From positions 1-32,825 of the forward strand of contig JALEPE010000028.1 in assembly GCA_022766795.1 (NCBI GenBank): a stretch of 32,825 bases of DNA. Direction: 5' to 3'. The stretch's first letter is position 1. Every line of letters begins with the position of its first letter. The position numbers were made by a program, and so were the translations under genes. This document shows positions 8,811 to 17,698 of this stretch, in pieces. Under the pieces are notes generated by a model. That model did not search any database. It was not told the DNA's origin and saw only the letters and a list, made by a program, of their open reading frames with translations. Origin of the DNA: Helicobacter sp. Its GTDB lineage: Bacteria; Campylobacterota; Campylobacteria; Campylobacterales; Helicobacteraceae.

Positions 8811-8840
8811 TTTTGCATTTTTTATTTATTGCAAAAGCCT
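8811..8840. terminator. Possible bidirectional terminator between the HDOD gene and ispG
   Basis: TTTTGCA at 8811-8817 pairs with TGCAAAA at 8830-8836 around a T-rich loop, in the 33-bp gap between two convergent genes. The stem is AT-rich and short, so this is tentative. Confidence 0.3.
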
Positions 8841-9938
8841 TTATTTGCCTGCTTTCTGCGCATCAATCACTTCCTTTTCTGCCTTTAACACTTCTTTGAT
8901 AAAGACATCAATTAGTTCATCTTGTCTATATTTACCAACAATCTCACCTTTTTTAATCACTAGCCCATCACCGCTACCAAAGGCTATGGCAACATCAGCG
9001 TGCTTAGCTTCGCCCAGTGCATTCACAGCACAACCCATTACGGAAAGTTGCAAAGGGGCGGTGATTTTTGGCATTCGCAATTTAAGCTCTTTTAAAATCG
9101 GCACTAAATCCGCCTGTAATCGCCCACAAGTCGGGCAAGAAATGTAAGTAACACCCTCTTTTTGTCGTCCGCTATAACGTAATATTCCGCGCGCAACTTC
9201 AATCTCTTTTTCTAGCTCTCCCGTAATAGACACACGCATTGTATCGCCGATTCCTTCCATTAAAAGCCCGCCTAATGCCATAGAACTTTTAATCATAGAA
9301 GATTCTAAATCCCCAGCCTCCGTAACGCCTAAATGAAATGGATATTCCACCAAAGGACGTAGCATTCTATATGCCGCCATTGTGCGCTCCACATCACTAG
9401 CCTTTAGAGAAACTTTAATTGCGCTAAATCCAAAATCCTCTAGCAATTTAATATTATATAACGCAGATTCTACCATTCCCTTTGGTGTCGCGCCATATTT
9501 CATCTCAAAGGGCTTCTCTAAGCTACCCGCATTGACACCGATTCTAATTGGAATCCCACGTTCCATACACGCGCTAACTACGGCTTTAATCTTATCTTTA
9601 GAGCCAATATTACCTGGATTTATACGGATACAATCCACGACTTCTGCAGCAATAAGTGCAAATTTGTAACGGAAGTGAATATCTGCAACAAGCGGTAAGG
9701 TAATATTATTTTTTAAAGTTTTTAGCGCATTAGCATCGTCCATATCGCTGACAGCTACACGCACAATATCACAACCTGCAAGCTGCAAACAATCAATCTG
9801 TGCCTTTGTCGCCTCAAGATTAGAAGTCTTACTAAATGTCATACTCTGCACAGAAATGGGCGCATCACCACCCACTAACACATTTCCCACAGAAATTTGT
9901 TTAGTTTTAAAACGGGGTTTTAGAGTTTGTGATTCCAT
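8841..9938 (-). CDS. ispG: (E)-4-hydroxy-3-methylbut-2-enyl-diphosphate synthase
   Basis: IspG (GcpE) is the [4Fe-4S] enzyme that reductively converts MEcPP to HMBPP in the MEP isoprenoid pathway. The 365-residue protein carries KTKQISVGNVLVGGDAPIS at the N-terminus, RINPGNIG, GVNAGSLEK and GLLMEGIGDTMRVS. The cluster ligands are C268 and C271 in SCPTCGR and C303 in MGCAVNALGEAKHADVA, with the conserved Glu310. It starts 13 bp after the WD40 gene stop. The nearest Shine-Dalgarno-like run (AAGGAAGGA) overlaps that stop and lies unusually far (about 16 bases) from the ATG, so translation may depend on coupling. Confidence 0.96.
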   Translation of the reverse strand: MESQTLKPRFKTKQISVGNVLVGGDAPISVQSMTFSKTSNLEATKAQIDCLQLAGCDIVRVAVSDMDDANALKTLKNNITLPLVADIHFRYKFALIAAEVVDCIRINPGNIGSKDKIKAVVSACMERGIPIRIGVNAGSLEKPFEMKYGATPKGMVESALYNIKLLEDFGFSAIKVSLKASDVERTMAAYRMLRPLVEYPFHLGVTEAGDLESSMIKSSMALGGLLMEGIGDTMRVSITGELEKEIEVARGILRYSGRQKEGVTYISCPTCGRLQADLVPILKELKLRMPKITAPLQLSVMGCAVNALGEAKHADVAIAFGSGDGLVIKKGEIVGKYRQDELIDVFIKEVLKAEKEVIDAQKAGK

Positions 9939-9951
9939 TGCTAATTTTTAT

Positions 9952-12135
9952 TTATCCTTCCTTATTGCCTTCATCATGTTGTTGTAAAGGCTTATCATCA
10001 ATAGACAATAAAGAATCTGCAACAATTGTTGTTAGATAACCCTTAGGATTGCCATCAAATGGAATCGCATCTAACTCTGCTTGTAAGCCTATTTCTCCAA
10101 CGAGTTTCTTTAACTCTTCGTCTTTGCCATATCTTTCAATGTAATATTGCAAAGTCTCTTTCCAAGAAATATTTTCTATCGCACCTTCTTTACCCGGAGC
10201 ATTATTTGCAAATTCTGCAAGATAAGCAATCTTTAGAATTGCCGCAATTTTATCCACCCAGCATTCAATATGTAAATAATCTTTTAGGCTATCAAGTGCA
10301 AGCTTACCATTTCCTGTTGATGCAGCATTGATAGCAATTTTTTCACACTTTTTAAAGGTTTCATATAATTTCTTATATTCAGGCATTGAATGTAATTCAT
10401 AATAGGATTCTGCCATTTTAAACGCATCAATCAATTTGCGATTCTTGCACGCCTCGGCAAATTCTTGCTTAAGCTGAATAATCTTAATCTTGGCACCCGC
10501 TTCGTTTTTAAAAGGTGCCATTGAAGCGAGCAATTTACAAACTTCTAATGCTTTTGCAAAATCATTTTGATTTTCTAAAGCATTGACTCTTTGGATAATT
10601 TGATCACCAATTAATAGCGCACTTTTATAAATGAGAACATCTTTTAAAAATGGAAAACGTTCGCACATTTTAAAATACTCAACAAAATTCTTAGCGCGGT
10701 ATTCCTTATCAGCTTGGACATATTTATCGCTATTTCTAAGCAACATCATTGCCGTATCTTTTTTGGACTTCACTAGCGCAAATGGGCGCAATAAATCCTG
10801 TGCTTTTGCTAAATTCCCTTGTGCATCATTAAATAATAACTGCTTGCAAACCTCAAATGTTTTATTCCATAGCGATTCCACATTTTCATATGCAAGTGTT
10901 TCTTTTAAATACGGAAATTGATCAGCTAAGCGGTATGCCTCAACATAATTTTTAGCTTCCAAAGCGTCCATAAATTTCGCGGTAGATTCCTTTTGCTGCC
11001 AATAATAATCAAATTCTTCTTTTTTTGCTTTATCGAGCATAAAAGGCTCAATGATAGCAGTTGCCTCCTGAATCTGATCTTTTGCAAGTAAATCAATCGC
11101 CTTAGCTAAAGCTTCTTTCCAACGTGTTTCAATCTTTATGCAATATTCTTTTGCGGTCTTTAAAAAGACATTTTTTTGCTGAATTAAACCTAGTGCGCCA
11201 TTTAAATCATCTTTATCTAGCAGTGCTAAAATTTCATCACGCCCTAAATCAATATCCACCACATCTACTGCACCATCTGAATAGCCAATGTATAGCAGAC
11301 TCTCTTGAAAGCGCATTGCTGTGATTCCTGTTTGCTCAAGGTTAATAGTATCAATTAATGTATCATCACTTAAGCGGATAATTCTAAGTAACTTATCCTT
11401 TCCACCCACTAGCGCAAACTCTTCGCCCGGCATTTTCTTGCAAATTGTTAGCCAAGAGTTTTGCAGCACCATTTCTTTAATGATTACGCCCTTTTCTACA
11501 TCATAAGTTAAAACAGCCCCTTCTCTCGTTACGCAAAACAGGCGCGTATTCTCCGCGTAAAAAAACGCATCTTCAATCAAATAATTTGTTTCAAATTTAG
11601 TAATTTGCGTATTTTTAACAACATTAAAAATTGTCGCACACTTGCCAAAGCACGAAGAAAAGATTAAACTATCATCATCACTAAATGCAATGGATAAAAT
11701 CGTATCTGAAAGGGGAGGCAAGCTTAAAATCAACTGATGATTGTCCGCCGTATAGATGAGCACACGCCCGTCCTCTCCACCTGTTGCCAGCAGACTATCA
11801 TCATGAGAATAGACAACTTTAGAAATTTGCAATTTTTGCCAAGTGAGTTGCGCAATGGGCGCAATTTCTGTTGCAGTATTGATTACAACACCTTTTGCTG
11901 TTTTCACAAACCCCATTGTAACTTTAGAAGTATTATGCGAAACCGCAGCAGATTTGCTAAAGTGATGCAAAGGATCAATATCCTTGATGAGCTGTAACGC
12001 TTTATCCACCACATAGGTATCTTTTGTATATTTGGAAATATTATAAAAATTATCCACACAAATTATAGAATCTTTATCAAGCCCGATTCCTAAAGCACTC
12101 CCCACTAGCCTAATTCTGCCTTTAATTGGAAACAT
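9952..12135 (-). CDS. WD40-repeat beta-propeller protein with helical C-terminal half
   Basis: The protein has 727 residues, with no signal peptide and no transmembrane segment, so it is probably cytoplasmic. Residues about 95-300 contain WD40-like repeats, for example ISKVVYSHDDSLLATGGEDG, DTILSIAFSDDDSLIFSSC and TGITAMRFQESLLYIGYSDG. From about 300 to 700 the sequence is helix-rich with recurring blocks such as EALAKAIDLLAKDQIQEA, DALEAKNYVEAYRLADQFP and KEYRAKNFVEYFKMCERFP, resembling an alpha-solenoid. This is a scaffold-type architecture and no enzymatic motif is seen. The start at 12135 has GGAG 6 bases upstream. It lies between gltX (64 bp away) and ispG (13 bp), so it is probably co-transcribed with them. 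Its role is unknown. Confidence 0.8.
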   Translation of the reverse strand: MFPIKGRIRLVGSALGIGLDKDSIICVDNFYNISKYTKDTYVVDKALQLIKDIDPLHHFSKSAAVSHNTSKVTMGFVKTAKGVVINTATEIAPIAQLTWQKLQISKVVYSHDDSLLATGGEDGRVLIYTADNHQLILSLPPLSDTILSIAFSDDDSLIFSSCFGKCATIFNVVKNTQITKFETNYLIEDAFFYAENTRLFCVTREGAVLTYDVEKGVIIKEMVLQNSWLTICKKMPGEEFALVGGKDKLLRIIRLSDDTLIDTINLEQTGITAMRFQESLLYIGYSDGAVDVVDIDLGRDEILALLDKDDLNGALGLIQQKNVFLKTAKEYCIKIETRWKEALAKAIDLLAKDQIQEATAIIEPFMLDKAKKEEFDYYWQQKESTAKFMDALEAKNYVEAYRLADQFPYLKETLAYENVESLWNKTFEVCKQLLFNDAQGNLAKAQDLLRPFALVKSKKDTAMMLLRNSDKYVQADKEYRAKNFVEYFKMCERFPFLKDVLIYKSALLIGDQIIQRVNALENQNDFAKALEVCKLLASMAPFKNEAGAKIKIIQLKQEFAEACKNRKLIDAFKMAESYYELHSMPEYKKLYETFKKCEKIAINAASTGNGKLALDSLKDYLHIECWVDKIAAILKIAYLAEFANNAPGKEGAIENISWKETLQYYIERYGKDEELKKLVGEIGLQAELDAIPFDGNPKGYLTTIVADSLLSIDDKPLQQHDEGNKEG

Positions 12136-12199
12136 AAAGCGCTCCTCATATCCAAATCTTAAGGATTATATCTCTACTCTCTTTAATTGTGATTTAATT

Positions 12200-13597
12200 T
12201 CACGCCTCCAAGCTTTTTAATGCTTTTTCTATGCGCAGTTTTGTTTCATCTCCGCCAAGCACTGCAATAAGTGGTGCGATTCCAATTCCACCACTGCTTC
12301 CCAATAGCGCATAACGCAAAGGCATAAAGAGACTTTTCGCCTTAACGCCGTGAAAATCTGCAAAAGTTGCAATTTCTACTTCCACATCTTGCGCACTTTC
12401 AAGCGGTTTTTCCAATACATCTAAATAACCAATAAATTCACGCAACAAACGTATGTTTTCATCTGTTTTTACTTTTTGTGCCATTTTTGTATCGTAGGAT
12501 TCCACAGGATTTAAACAAACTTTTAGAATCTCTACAAACTCTAGCAAAGTTTTTGAACGCTCTTTAATTTCAGGATATAGAATCTCTTGTGCTTTCGCAC
12601 TTGGCACAGGAGAATCATAAAAAGGCAACAACGCGTTAATTTCAACATTTGGAAGTGTGTGGATATAGTGTGCATTAAGCCACAATAATTTTTCTTTATT
12701 ATACGCCGAAGGCGCACTATTTAAGTTATTTGGATTAAAAGATTCCAACATCTCTTGCATTGAAAAAATTTCTTGGTCTCCATTACTCCAACCCAAGCGC
12801 ACAAGAAAGTTTAGCAATGCTTGCGGCAGAAACCCTAAAGTCTTATATTCCATCACACTCATTGCGCCATCACGCTTACTTAGTTTTTGCCCTTGTGGGT
12901 TTAAAATCATTGGCACGTGAAAAAAGCGTGGAATCGTAAAATTTAGTGCATTATAAATCACAATCTGTTTTGGAGTATTACTCAAATGGTCATCACCCCG
13001 AATAACATCTGTTACACCCATTAATGCGTCATCAATGGTAACGACAAAATTATATGTTGGCGTGCCATCGCTTCTTGCTATGATAAAATCATCTAATTCC
13101 TTCGCACTAATGCGCATTGCACCCTTTACACCGTCATTAAAGCAAATTTCACCCTCAAGAGGTGCTTTAATTCTCACGACTGGTTTTACGCCCTCTGGCG
13201 GAGTGCCTTCAAAATTGCGATAGCGTCTGTCGTATTTCCATACTTGCCCTTTTGCTTCTGCTTCTTTGCGATTTGCCTCCAACTCATCTTTTTGCATATA
13301 GCAATAATATGCCTTGCCCTCTTTTAGCAGGGATTCCACATATTTTGCATACACATCAAATCTTTGGCTTTGATACACTGCCTCGCCGTCATAATCCATC
13401 CCTACCCAGTCAAATGCTTGGATAATTGCGTCTTTAGCGTCTGTGGAGTTACGCGCTAAATCTGTATCTTCAATGCGGAGCAGAAACTTTCCACCATTTG
13501 CTCTTGCATAGAGATAATTAAACAATGCCGTGCGTAACCCACCGATATGCAAATAACCCGTAGGTGAGGGCGCAAAACGCGTTACAATATTACTCAT
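12200..13597 (-). CDS. gltX: Glutamyl-tRNA synthetase (GltX1-like)
   Basis: This class I aminoacyl-tRNA synthetase charges tRNA-Glu. The 465-residue protein opens with TRFAPSPTGYLHIGGLRTAL (the HIGH-type motif) and has LLRIEDTDLARNS. DDFIIARSDGTPTYNF and DVIRGDDHLSNTPKQI follow, and the KMSKS-equivalent is KLSKRDG. It resembles H. pylori GltX1 more than the second paralogue GltX2 that Helicobacter uses for tRNA-Gln misacylation; this is a judgement from memory. AAGGAG sits 5-6 bases before the ATG. It is first in a minus-strand run with the WD40 gene and ispG. Confidence 0.95.
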   Translation of the reverse strand: MSNIVTRFAPSPTGYLHIGGLRTALFNYLYARANGGKFLLRIEDTDLARNSTDAKDAIIQAFDWVGMDYDGEAVYQSQRFDVYAKYVESLLKEGKAYYCYMQKDELEANRKEAEAKGQVWKYDRRYRNFEGTPPEGVKPVVRIKAPLEGEICFNDGVKGAMRISAKELDDFIIARSDGTPTYNFVVTIDDALMGVTDVIRGDDHLSNTPKQIVIYNALNFTIPRFFHVPMILNPQGQKLSKRDGAMSVMEYKTLGFLPQALLNFLVRLGWSNGDQEIFSMQEMLESFNPNNLNSAPSAYNKEKLLWLNAHYIHTLPNVEINALLPFYDSPVPSAKAQEILYPEIKERSKTLLEFVEILKVCLNPVESYDTKMAQKVKTDENIRLLREFIGYLDVLEKPLESAQDVEVEIATFADFHGVKAKSLFMPLRYALLGSSGGIGIAPLIAVLGGDETKLRIEKALKSLEA

Positions 13598-13816
13598 ACA
13601 TACTCCTTAATATGCGTTAATCCTTAACTTATTTGGAATCTTAACTTAAAATTGCTGAAATTAAGAGCAGGACAAAAAGCGTTATTGTTTTTAAGATTAT
13701 ATAATCATTTAATCCATTTATATACAAAGACTAAGCATTAAAAATACAATATCAAAAAGCCTTACTAAAGTTTTCTTAGAGTAAAATCTGCACTTAAAAA
13801 ATTAATAGGATTCCTT
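13598..13816. promoter_or_regulatory. Divergent intergenic region between gltX and ilvB
   Basis: This 219-bp AT-rich gap separates divergent genes. GTAAAATCTG at 13781-13790 offers a -10 (TAAAAT, 13782-13787) for ilvB, about 30 bp before its ATG. GATTATATAATC near 13697-13708 is a perfect palindrome with a TATAAT-like element readable on either strand and is a candidate for the gltX promoter. I see no leader peptide rich in Ile/Val/Leu codons and no T-box structure ahead of ilvB. Confidence 0.45.
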
Positions 13817-15508
13817 ATGCGACTCAATGGTTCTGAAATGGTAATGCACGCACTCAAAAATGAAGGTGTTGAAATAGTTTTTGGTTATCCGGGTGGTGCT
13901 GCATTAAACTTATATGATGAAATTTATAAACAAGATTTTTTTACACACATTTTAACGCGCCACGAACAAGCGGCAATCCACGCAGCAGATGGCTATGCAA
14001 GGGCAAGTGGTAAAGTTGGAGTAGCAATTGTTACAAGTGGTCCGGGTTTCACAAATGCAATCACAGGCATCGCAACAGCTTATATGGATTCTATTCCTCT
14101 TGTCGTCATTAGTGGGCAAGTGCCAACAAGCCTTATTGGCACAGACGCGTTCCAAGAAATTGATGCCGTTGGAATCTCACGCCCTTGTACAAAACATAAC
14201 TTCCTAGCTAAAAATATTGAAGAATTGCCTAGAATTCTAAAAGAAGCATTTTATATTGCAAGAAGTGGACGTCCGGGACCTGTGCATATTGATATTCCGA
14301 AGGATATTACCGCAACAATGGGTGAGTTTAATTATCCAAGCGCAATTAAACTTCAAACCTATAAACCAACTTATAAAGGCAATGTTAGACAAATTAAAAA
14401 GGCGGCTCTTGTAATTAAAGAAGCTAAAAAACCCTTACTTTATCTAGGAGGTGGAATCGTAGCCTCTGAAGCAGGAGAAAATATCCGTGCATTATGTGAA
14501 ATTACGCAGATTCCAGCCGTTGAAACACTAATGGCACGTGGTATTTTGCCTCATAATCATCCTAGCCTACTTGGAATGGTGGGAATGCACGGAAGCTATG
14601 TTGCAAATATGGCAATGAGTGAAGCGGACTTGATTATCGCATTTGGAGCGCGCTTTGATGATAGGGTTACTGGAAAATTAAGTGAGTTTGCTAAATACGC
14701 ACAAATTATTCACATAGATATTGACCCAAGCAGTATCAGTAAAATTGTCCATACGCATTTTCCAATCGTTGGAGATGTGAAATGTGTGTTAGAGGAACTC
14801 TTGCCGATGTTACGCGAGGATTATAATGCCAATTCTACACTTGCTTGGCGTAACCAATTAGAACGCTACAATAAACTTCACCCGCTTAGCTATCAAGATT
14901 CTACAAATCCACTAAAACCACAATGGGTCATTGAAAAATTAGGCGAAATGCTAGGCGACAAGGCAATTATTAGCACAGATGTTGGGCAGCATCAGATGTG
15001 GGCAGCACAATTTTATCCTTTTAGCTTCCCGCGGCAATTTATTACGAGTGGTGGTTTAGGCACTATGGGGTTCGGACTACCTGCAGCGATGGGTGCTAAA
15101 AAAGCCTTTAAAGATAAAATTTCCATCAATATAAGCGGTGATGGTTCCATTCTTATGAATATCCAAGAACTTATGACTTGCGCAGTGTATGAGATTCCAG
15201 TTATTAACATCGTATTAAATAATAACTATTTAGGAATGGTGCGTCAATGGCAAACATTATTTTACGACAAACGCTATTCCGAAACCGACTTAGCTAAACA
15301 GCCTGATTTTGTAAAACTCGTAGAATCCTTTGGTGGATTTGGTAAAATTTGCCACACAAAAGAAGACTTTGAAAAAGCATTACAAGAAGCGATTGCTTCC
15401 AATAAGCCTGCACTTTTAGAAGTACGTATAGATAGAATGGAAAATGTTCTACCAATGGTGCCAACAGGCGGTGCGCTATTTAATATGATGTTAGAGGATA
15501 AGGAGTAA
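13817..15508 (+). CDS. ilvB: Acetolactate synthase, large (catalytic) subunit
   Basis: This ThDP enzyme condenses pyruvate with pyruvate or 2-ketobutyrate, the first common step of Ile/Val/Leu synthesis. The 563-residue protein has GYPGGAALNLYDEIY and the catalytic Glu50 in TRHEQAAIHAADGYARASG. TSGPGFTNAITGIATAYMDS follows, then the FAD/beta-domain segment. The ThDP-Mg motif runs from GDGSILMNIQEL to LNNNYLGMVRQWQ. The regulatory subunit starts 3 bp after the stop, so IlvB and IlvH are made together. H. pylori lacks this pathway and requires branched-chain amino acids, which separates this organism from it. Confidence 0.96.
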   Translation: MRLNGSEMVMHALKNEGVEIVFGYPGGAALNLYDEIYKQDFFTHILTRHEQAAIHAADGYARASGKVGVAIVTSGPGFTNAITGIATAYMDSIPLVVISGQVPTSLIGTDAFQEIDAVGISRPCTKHNFLAKNIEELPRILKEAFYIARSGRPGPVHIDIPKDITATMGEFNYPSAIKLQTYKPTYKGNVRQIKKAALVIKEAKKPLLYLGGGIVASEAGENIRALCEITQIPAVETLMARGILPHNHPSLLGMVGMHGSYVANMAMSEADLIIAFGARFDDRVTGKLSEFAKYAQIIHIDIDPSSISKIVHTHFPIVGDVKCVLEELLPMLREDYNANSTLAWRNQLERYNKLHPLSYQDSTNPLKPQWVIEKLGEMLGDKAIISTDVGQHQMWAAQFYPFSFPRQFITSGGLGTMGFGLPAAMGAKKAFKDKISINISGDGSILMNIQELMTCAVYEIPVINIVLNNNYLGMVRQWQTLFYDKRYSETDLAKQPDFVKLVESFGGFGKICHTKEDFEKALQEAIASNKPALLEVRIDRMENVLPMVPTGGALFNMMLEDKE

Positions 15509-15511
15509 GCA

Positions 15512-15985
15512 ATGGAAACTAAACGCACAATTACCGTAACCGTGCTTAACGAACACGGCGTTTTATCACGCATTAGTGGGCTATTTGCTGGACGTGGGTA
15601 TAATATAGAATCCCTTACCGTTGCACCAATTTTAGATTCCAATCTCTCACGCATTACCATTGCTACACAAGGCGACACAAAGGTGTTAGAACAAATTATC
15701 AAGCAACTACACAAACTTATTCCCGTGCTAAAAGTGCTAGAAAATGAGCAGATTGTTGAGCAAGAATCCTTGCTTGTAAAATTTAATCCAGAATGCAATC
15801 TAAGCGAAATTAGCACGATTTTTAACGCATTTAATGGCAGACTTTTAGAAGCCAATGAAAAATGTATAATTTTTGTCGCTTGCGATACACATATGCGCAT
15901 TAATACACTATTAAATGCCTTAAAAACTTACAAACCCAGAGATATCACACGTAGTGGAATCCTAGCCATTGAATCTGGCAATTAA
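15512..15985 (+). CDS. ilvH: Acetolactate synthase, small (regulatory) subunit
   Basis: The 157-residue protein has an N-terminal ACT domain (TITVTVLNEHGVLSRISGLF, then RGYNIESLTVAP and RITIATQGD) that binds valine for feedback inhibition and activates the IlvB subunit. The C-terminal half (from about 85) is the usual ALS_ss_C region, including FNAFNGRLLEANEKCIIFVA. AAGGAG precedes the ATG. It lies between ilvB (3 bp) and lpxD (9 bp). Confidence 0.95.
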   Translation: METKRTITVTVLNEHGVLSRISGLFAGRGYNIESLTVAPILDSNLSRITIATQGDTKVLEQIIKQLHKLIPVLKVLENEQIVEQESLLVKFNPECNLSEISTIFNAFNGRLLEANEKCIIFVACDTHMRINTLLNALKTYKPRDITRSGILAIESGN

Positions 15986-15994
15986 GGAAATACT

Positions 15995-16996
15995 ATGGAA
16001 TTAAAAAATATTGTTGCAATTCTAAAAGAGAAAGATGCACTCCTAAGCATTAAGCATTACCAAAATGGTGTATGGCAGGAGCATTCTGCATTTTTTGATT
16101 CTATTCCTATTACTAAGCTAGAATCTCCAGAGAATGCGGAGGAATCCTCCATTAGCTTTTTAGAAAAAGAGCAGTATTTACCGCAAATTCAATCTAGTAA
16201 GGCTAGAGCGATTCTAGTGCGGCAAACCCATTTAAATGCGATTCCACATTCTGCCTTTGCGCTTATTTGCGAGAATCCCTATCTTGCAATGGCGTATTTA
16301 ACAGAATATTTTGCCACACCACTTTTTAGCGCAACAACTCCGCCTAAAATCCACGAAAGTGCAAAAATTTCTCCCACTGCAACAATTGGAAATGGTAGTG
16401 AAATTGGAAAAAACTGCATAATCTTAGCAAATGTCAATATTGGAGAAAATGTGAAAATCGGGGACAACTGCGTGCTATTCCCGGGGGTTTGCCTCTATAA
16501 TGGCACACAGATTGGTAATAATGTTAGAATCCACGCAAATAGCGTTATTGGAGGCGATGGCTTTGGCTATGCGCACACCAAAGATGGACGCCACATTAAA
16601 ATTTATCATAATGGAATCGCTGTACTAGAAAATGATGTAGAAATAGGAGCGAATACAACCATTGACCGTGCTGTATTCGGCGAAACGCGCATTAAACAAG
16701 GGACAAAAATAGATAATCTCGTGCAAATTGGGCATAATTGTAACATTGGAGAATTCTCTATCATCGTCTCTCAAGCGGGAATTTCAGGCTCTACATCCAC
16801 AGGACGCAATGTTGTATTAGGAGGACAATGCGGAAGTGCTGGACATTTACATATCGGAGATTTTACGCAAGTTGGGGCGCGAGGAGCAATTTCCAAGAGC
16901 CTTCCTGCAAATGGAAAATTTTCTGGACATCCCATTTTACCAATACAGGATTGGCTAAAATTACAAGCATTGCTAAAGAGAATGCTCAAAAAATAA
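15995..16996 (+). CDS. lpxD: UDP-3-O-(3-hydroxyacyl)glucosamine N-acyltransferase
   Basis: LpxD transfers the second hydroxyacyl chain from acyl-ACP to the 2-amino group of UDP-3-O-acyl-GlcN in lipid A synthesis. The 333-residue protein has the uridine-binding N-domain (about 1-105) and then a left-handed beta-helix of hexapeptide repeats from about 120 (ISPTATIGNGSEIGKNCIILANV). NSVIGGDGFGYAHTKDGRHI and QIGHNCNIGEFSIIVSQAGI hold the family's substrate loop and catalytic His. AAGGAAATACT precedes the ATG. It is joined to ilvBH, probably as one transcript, despite an unrelated function. Confidence 0.95.
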   Translation: MELKNIVAILKEKDALLSIKHYQNGVWQEHSAFFDSIPITKLESPENAEESSISFLEKEQYLPQIQSSKARAILVRQTHLNAIPHSAFALICENPYLAMAYLTEYFATPLFSATTPPKIHESAKISPTATIGNGSEIGKNCIILANVNIGENVKIGDNCVLFPGVCLYNGTQIGNNVRIHANSVIGGDGFGYAHTKDGRHIKIYHNGIAVLENDVEIGANTTIDRAVFGETRIKQGTKIDNLVQIGHNCNIGEFSIIVSQAGISGSTSTGRNVVLGGQCGSAGHLHIGDFTQVGARGAISKSLPANGKFSGHPILPIQDWLKLQALLKRMLKK

Positions 16997-17031
16997 CACG
17001 TTATTCCAAAAATAATCGTAATTTAAGTTAC

Positions 17032-17042
17032 TATACTATAAA
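17032..17042 (+). promoter_or_regulatory. Candidate -10 region for the small paralogous gene pair
   Basis: TATACTATAAA sits 39-49 bp upstream of the ATG at 17081, in the gap after lpxD, and contains two overlapping -10-like hexamers (TATACT, TATAAA). There is no clear -35. Confidence 0.4.
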
Positions 17043-17080
17043 GTAATAGGGTCAAAATAAAAGTCACACGGAGTAGAAAG

Positions 17081-17359
17081 ATGAAAGACACACAGATTTA
17101 CAAAACGCTTCCTTTAAATGGTAGTGAAAATGGCACACTCAAGTTTGCTGTAATCAATGAGCCTTATAGTGATAAGAGTCAAACGGTTGTTAGTATTTGC
17201 GCCTCCATTGATGATACGCAATCTTGGAAAATCCACCTGCCTTTATGCCAGATTAAAGATGTTTGCAAAGCTTTAAAGGAATCTAAAAAGTTCTATAAAA
17301 AACTTTCAAAAGAAGCTAAAAAAGCGGAGAAAAAGAAAGACAATGAAGCAAAAGATTAA
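17081..17359 (+). CDS. Small basic protein of unknown function, paralogue A
   Basis: This 92-residue soluble protein belongs to no family I recognise. It opens with a beta-rich stretch (KTLPLNGSENGTLKFAVI, VVSICASIDD, WKIHLPLCQIKDV). It then becomes a Lys-rich, probably helical tail (about 63-92; KKLSKEAKKAEKKK). The next ORF has the same layout: LPL/IPL plus G near the start, VSI.. .IDD in the middle, an I/L-W-I.LP/IP step, then KALKE/KALKK. The two are therefore probably tandem duplicates. GGAG lies about 8 bases before the ATG. The end overlaps the next gene by 17 bp. Confidence 0.65.
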   Translation: MKDTQIYKTLPLNGSENGTLKFAVINEPYSDKSQTVVSICASIDDTQSWKIHLPLCQIKDVCKALKESKKFYKKLSKEAKKAEKKKDNEAKD

Positions 17360-17597
17360 AAAACTCTCCTATACAATTCCTTTAAAAGGTGAGTATTTTA
17401 AAAATGGAAGCATTGAAGTTTCTGCCTTTGATATTCCCGGACGATACAACCAAGAGCCGGATATTGTAAGCATTAAAGTTAAGATAGACGATAATGCTTT
17501 AAGGGATGCTTCCCTTGATGAACAAACAATTTGGATTCCAAAAAAACGCATCAAAGCATTACGTAAAGCCCTCAAAAAAATGTTAAAGAATTCTTAA
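17343..17597 (+). CDS. Small basic protein of unknown function, paralogue B
   Basis: This 84-residue soluble protein has a basic start, KLSYTIPLKGEYFKNGSIEV, a core segment PDIVSIKVKIDDN and a Lys-rich C-terminus RIKALRKALKKMLKNS. It matches the layout of the overlapping upstream gene and lacks only that gene's long Lys tail. The ATG lies inside the last codons of paralogue A in another frame, so translation should be coupled and the two products may act together. A strong terminator hairpin follows about 70 bp downstream. The function is unknown. Confidence 0.65.
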   Translation: MKQKIKKLSYTIPLKGEYFKNGSIEVSAFDIPGRYNQEPDIVSIKVKIDDNALRDASLDEQTIWIPKKRIKALRKALKKMLKNS

Positions 17598-17667
17598 ATA
17601 TCAAATCTATTTTAATTTTTTAACAAAATCATTCTTAGTGTTGTTATTATACCCCTTACATCTTAAT

Positions 17668-17698
17668 GGCACTAGGAAGCCATTAGTGCCGTTTTTTT
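17668..17698 (+). terminator. Rho-independent terminator with a competing stem
   Basis: GGCACTA (17668-17674) pairs with TAGTGCC (17684-17690), followed by GTTTTTTT, a classic intrinsic terminator for the small-gene transcript. A second, mutually exclusive 7-bp stem, TAATGGC (17664-17670) with GCCATTA (17679-17685), overlaps it. Confidence 0.75.

Noticed and set aside
15274..15900. 208-codon minus-strand ORF opposite ilvB/ilvH
   Set aside because: It is fully antisense to two well-supported genes, is Ser-rich and low in complexity, has no family features, and reflects the codon pattern of the plus strand.
16828..17046. 72-codon plus-strand ORF overlapping the end of lpxD
   Set aside because: It is an out-of-frame shadow of lpxD running into the intergenic promoter, with no ribosome-binding site or family features.
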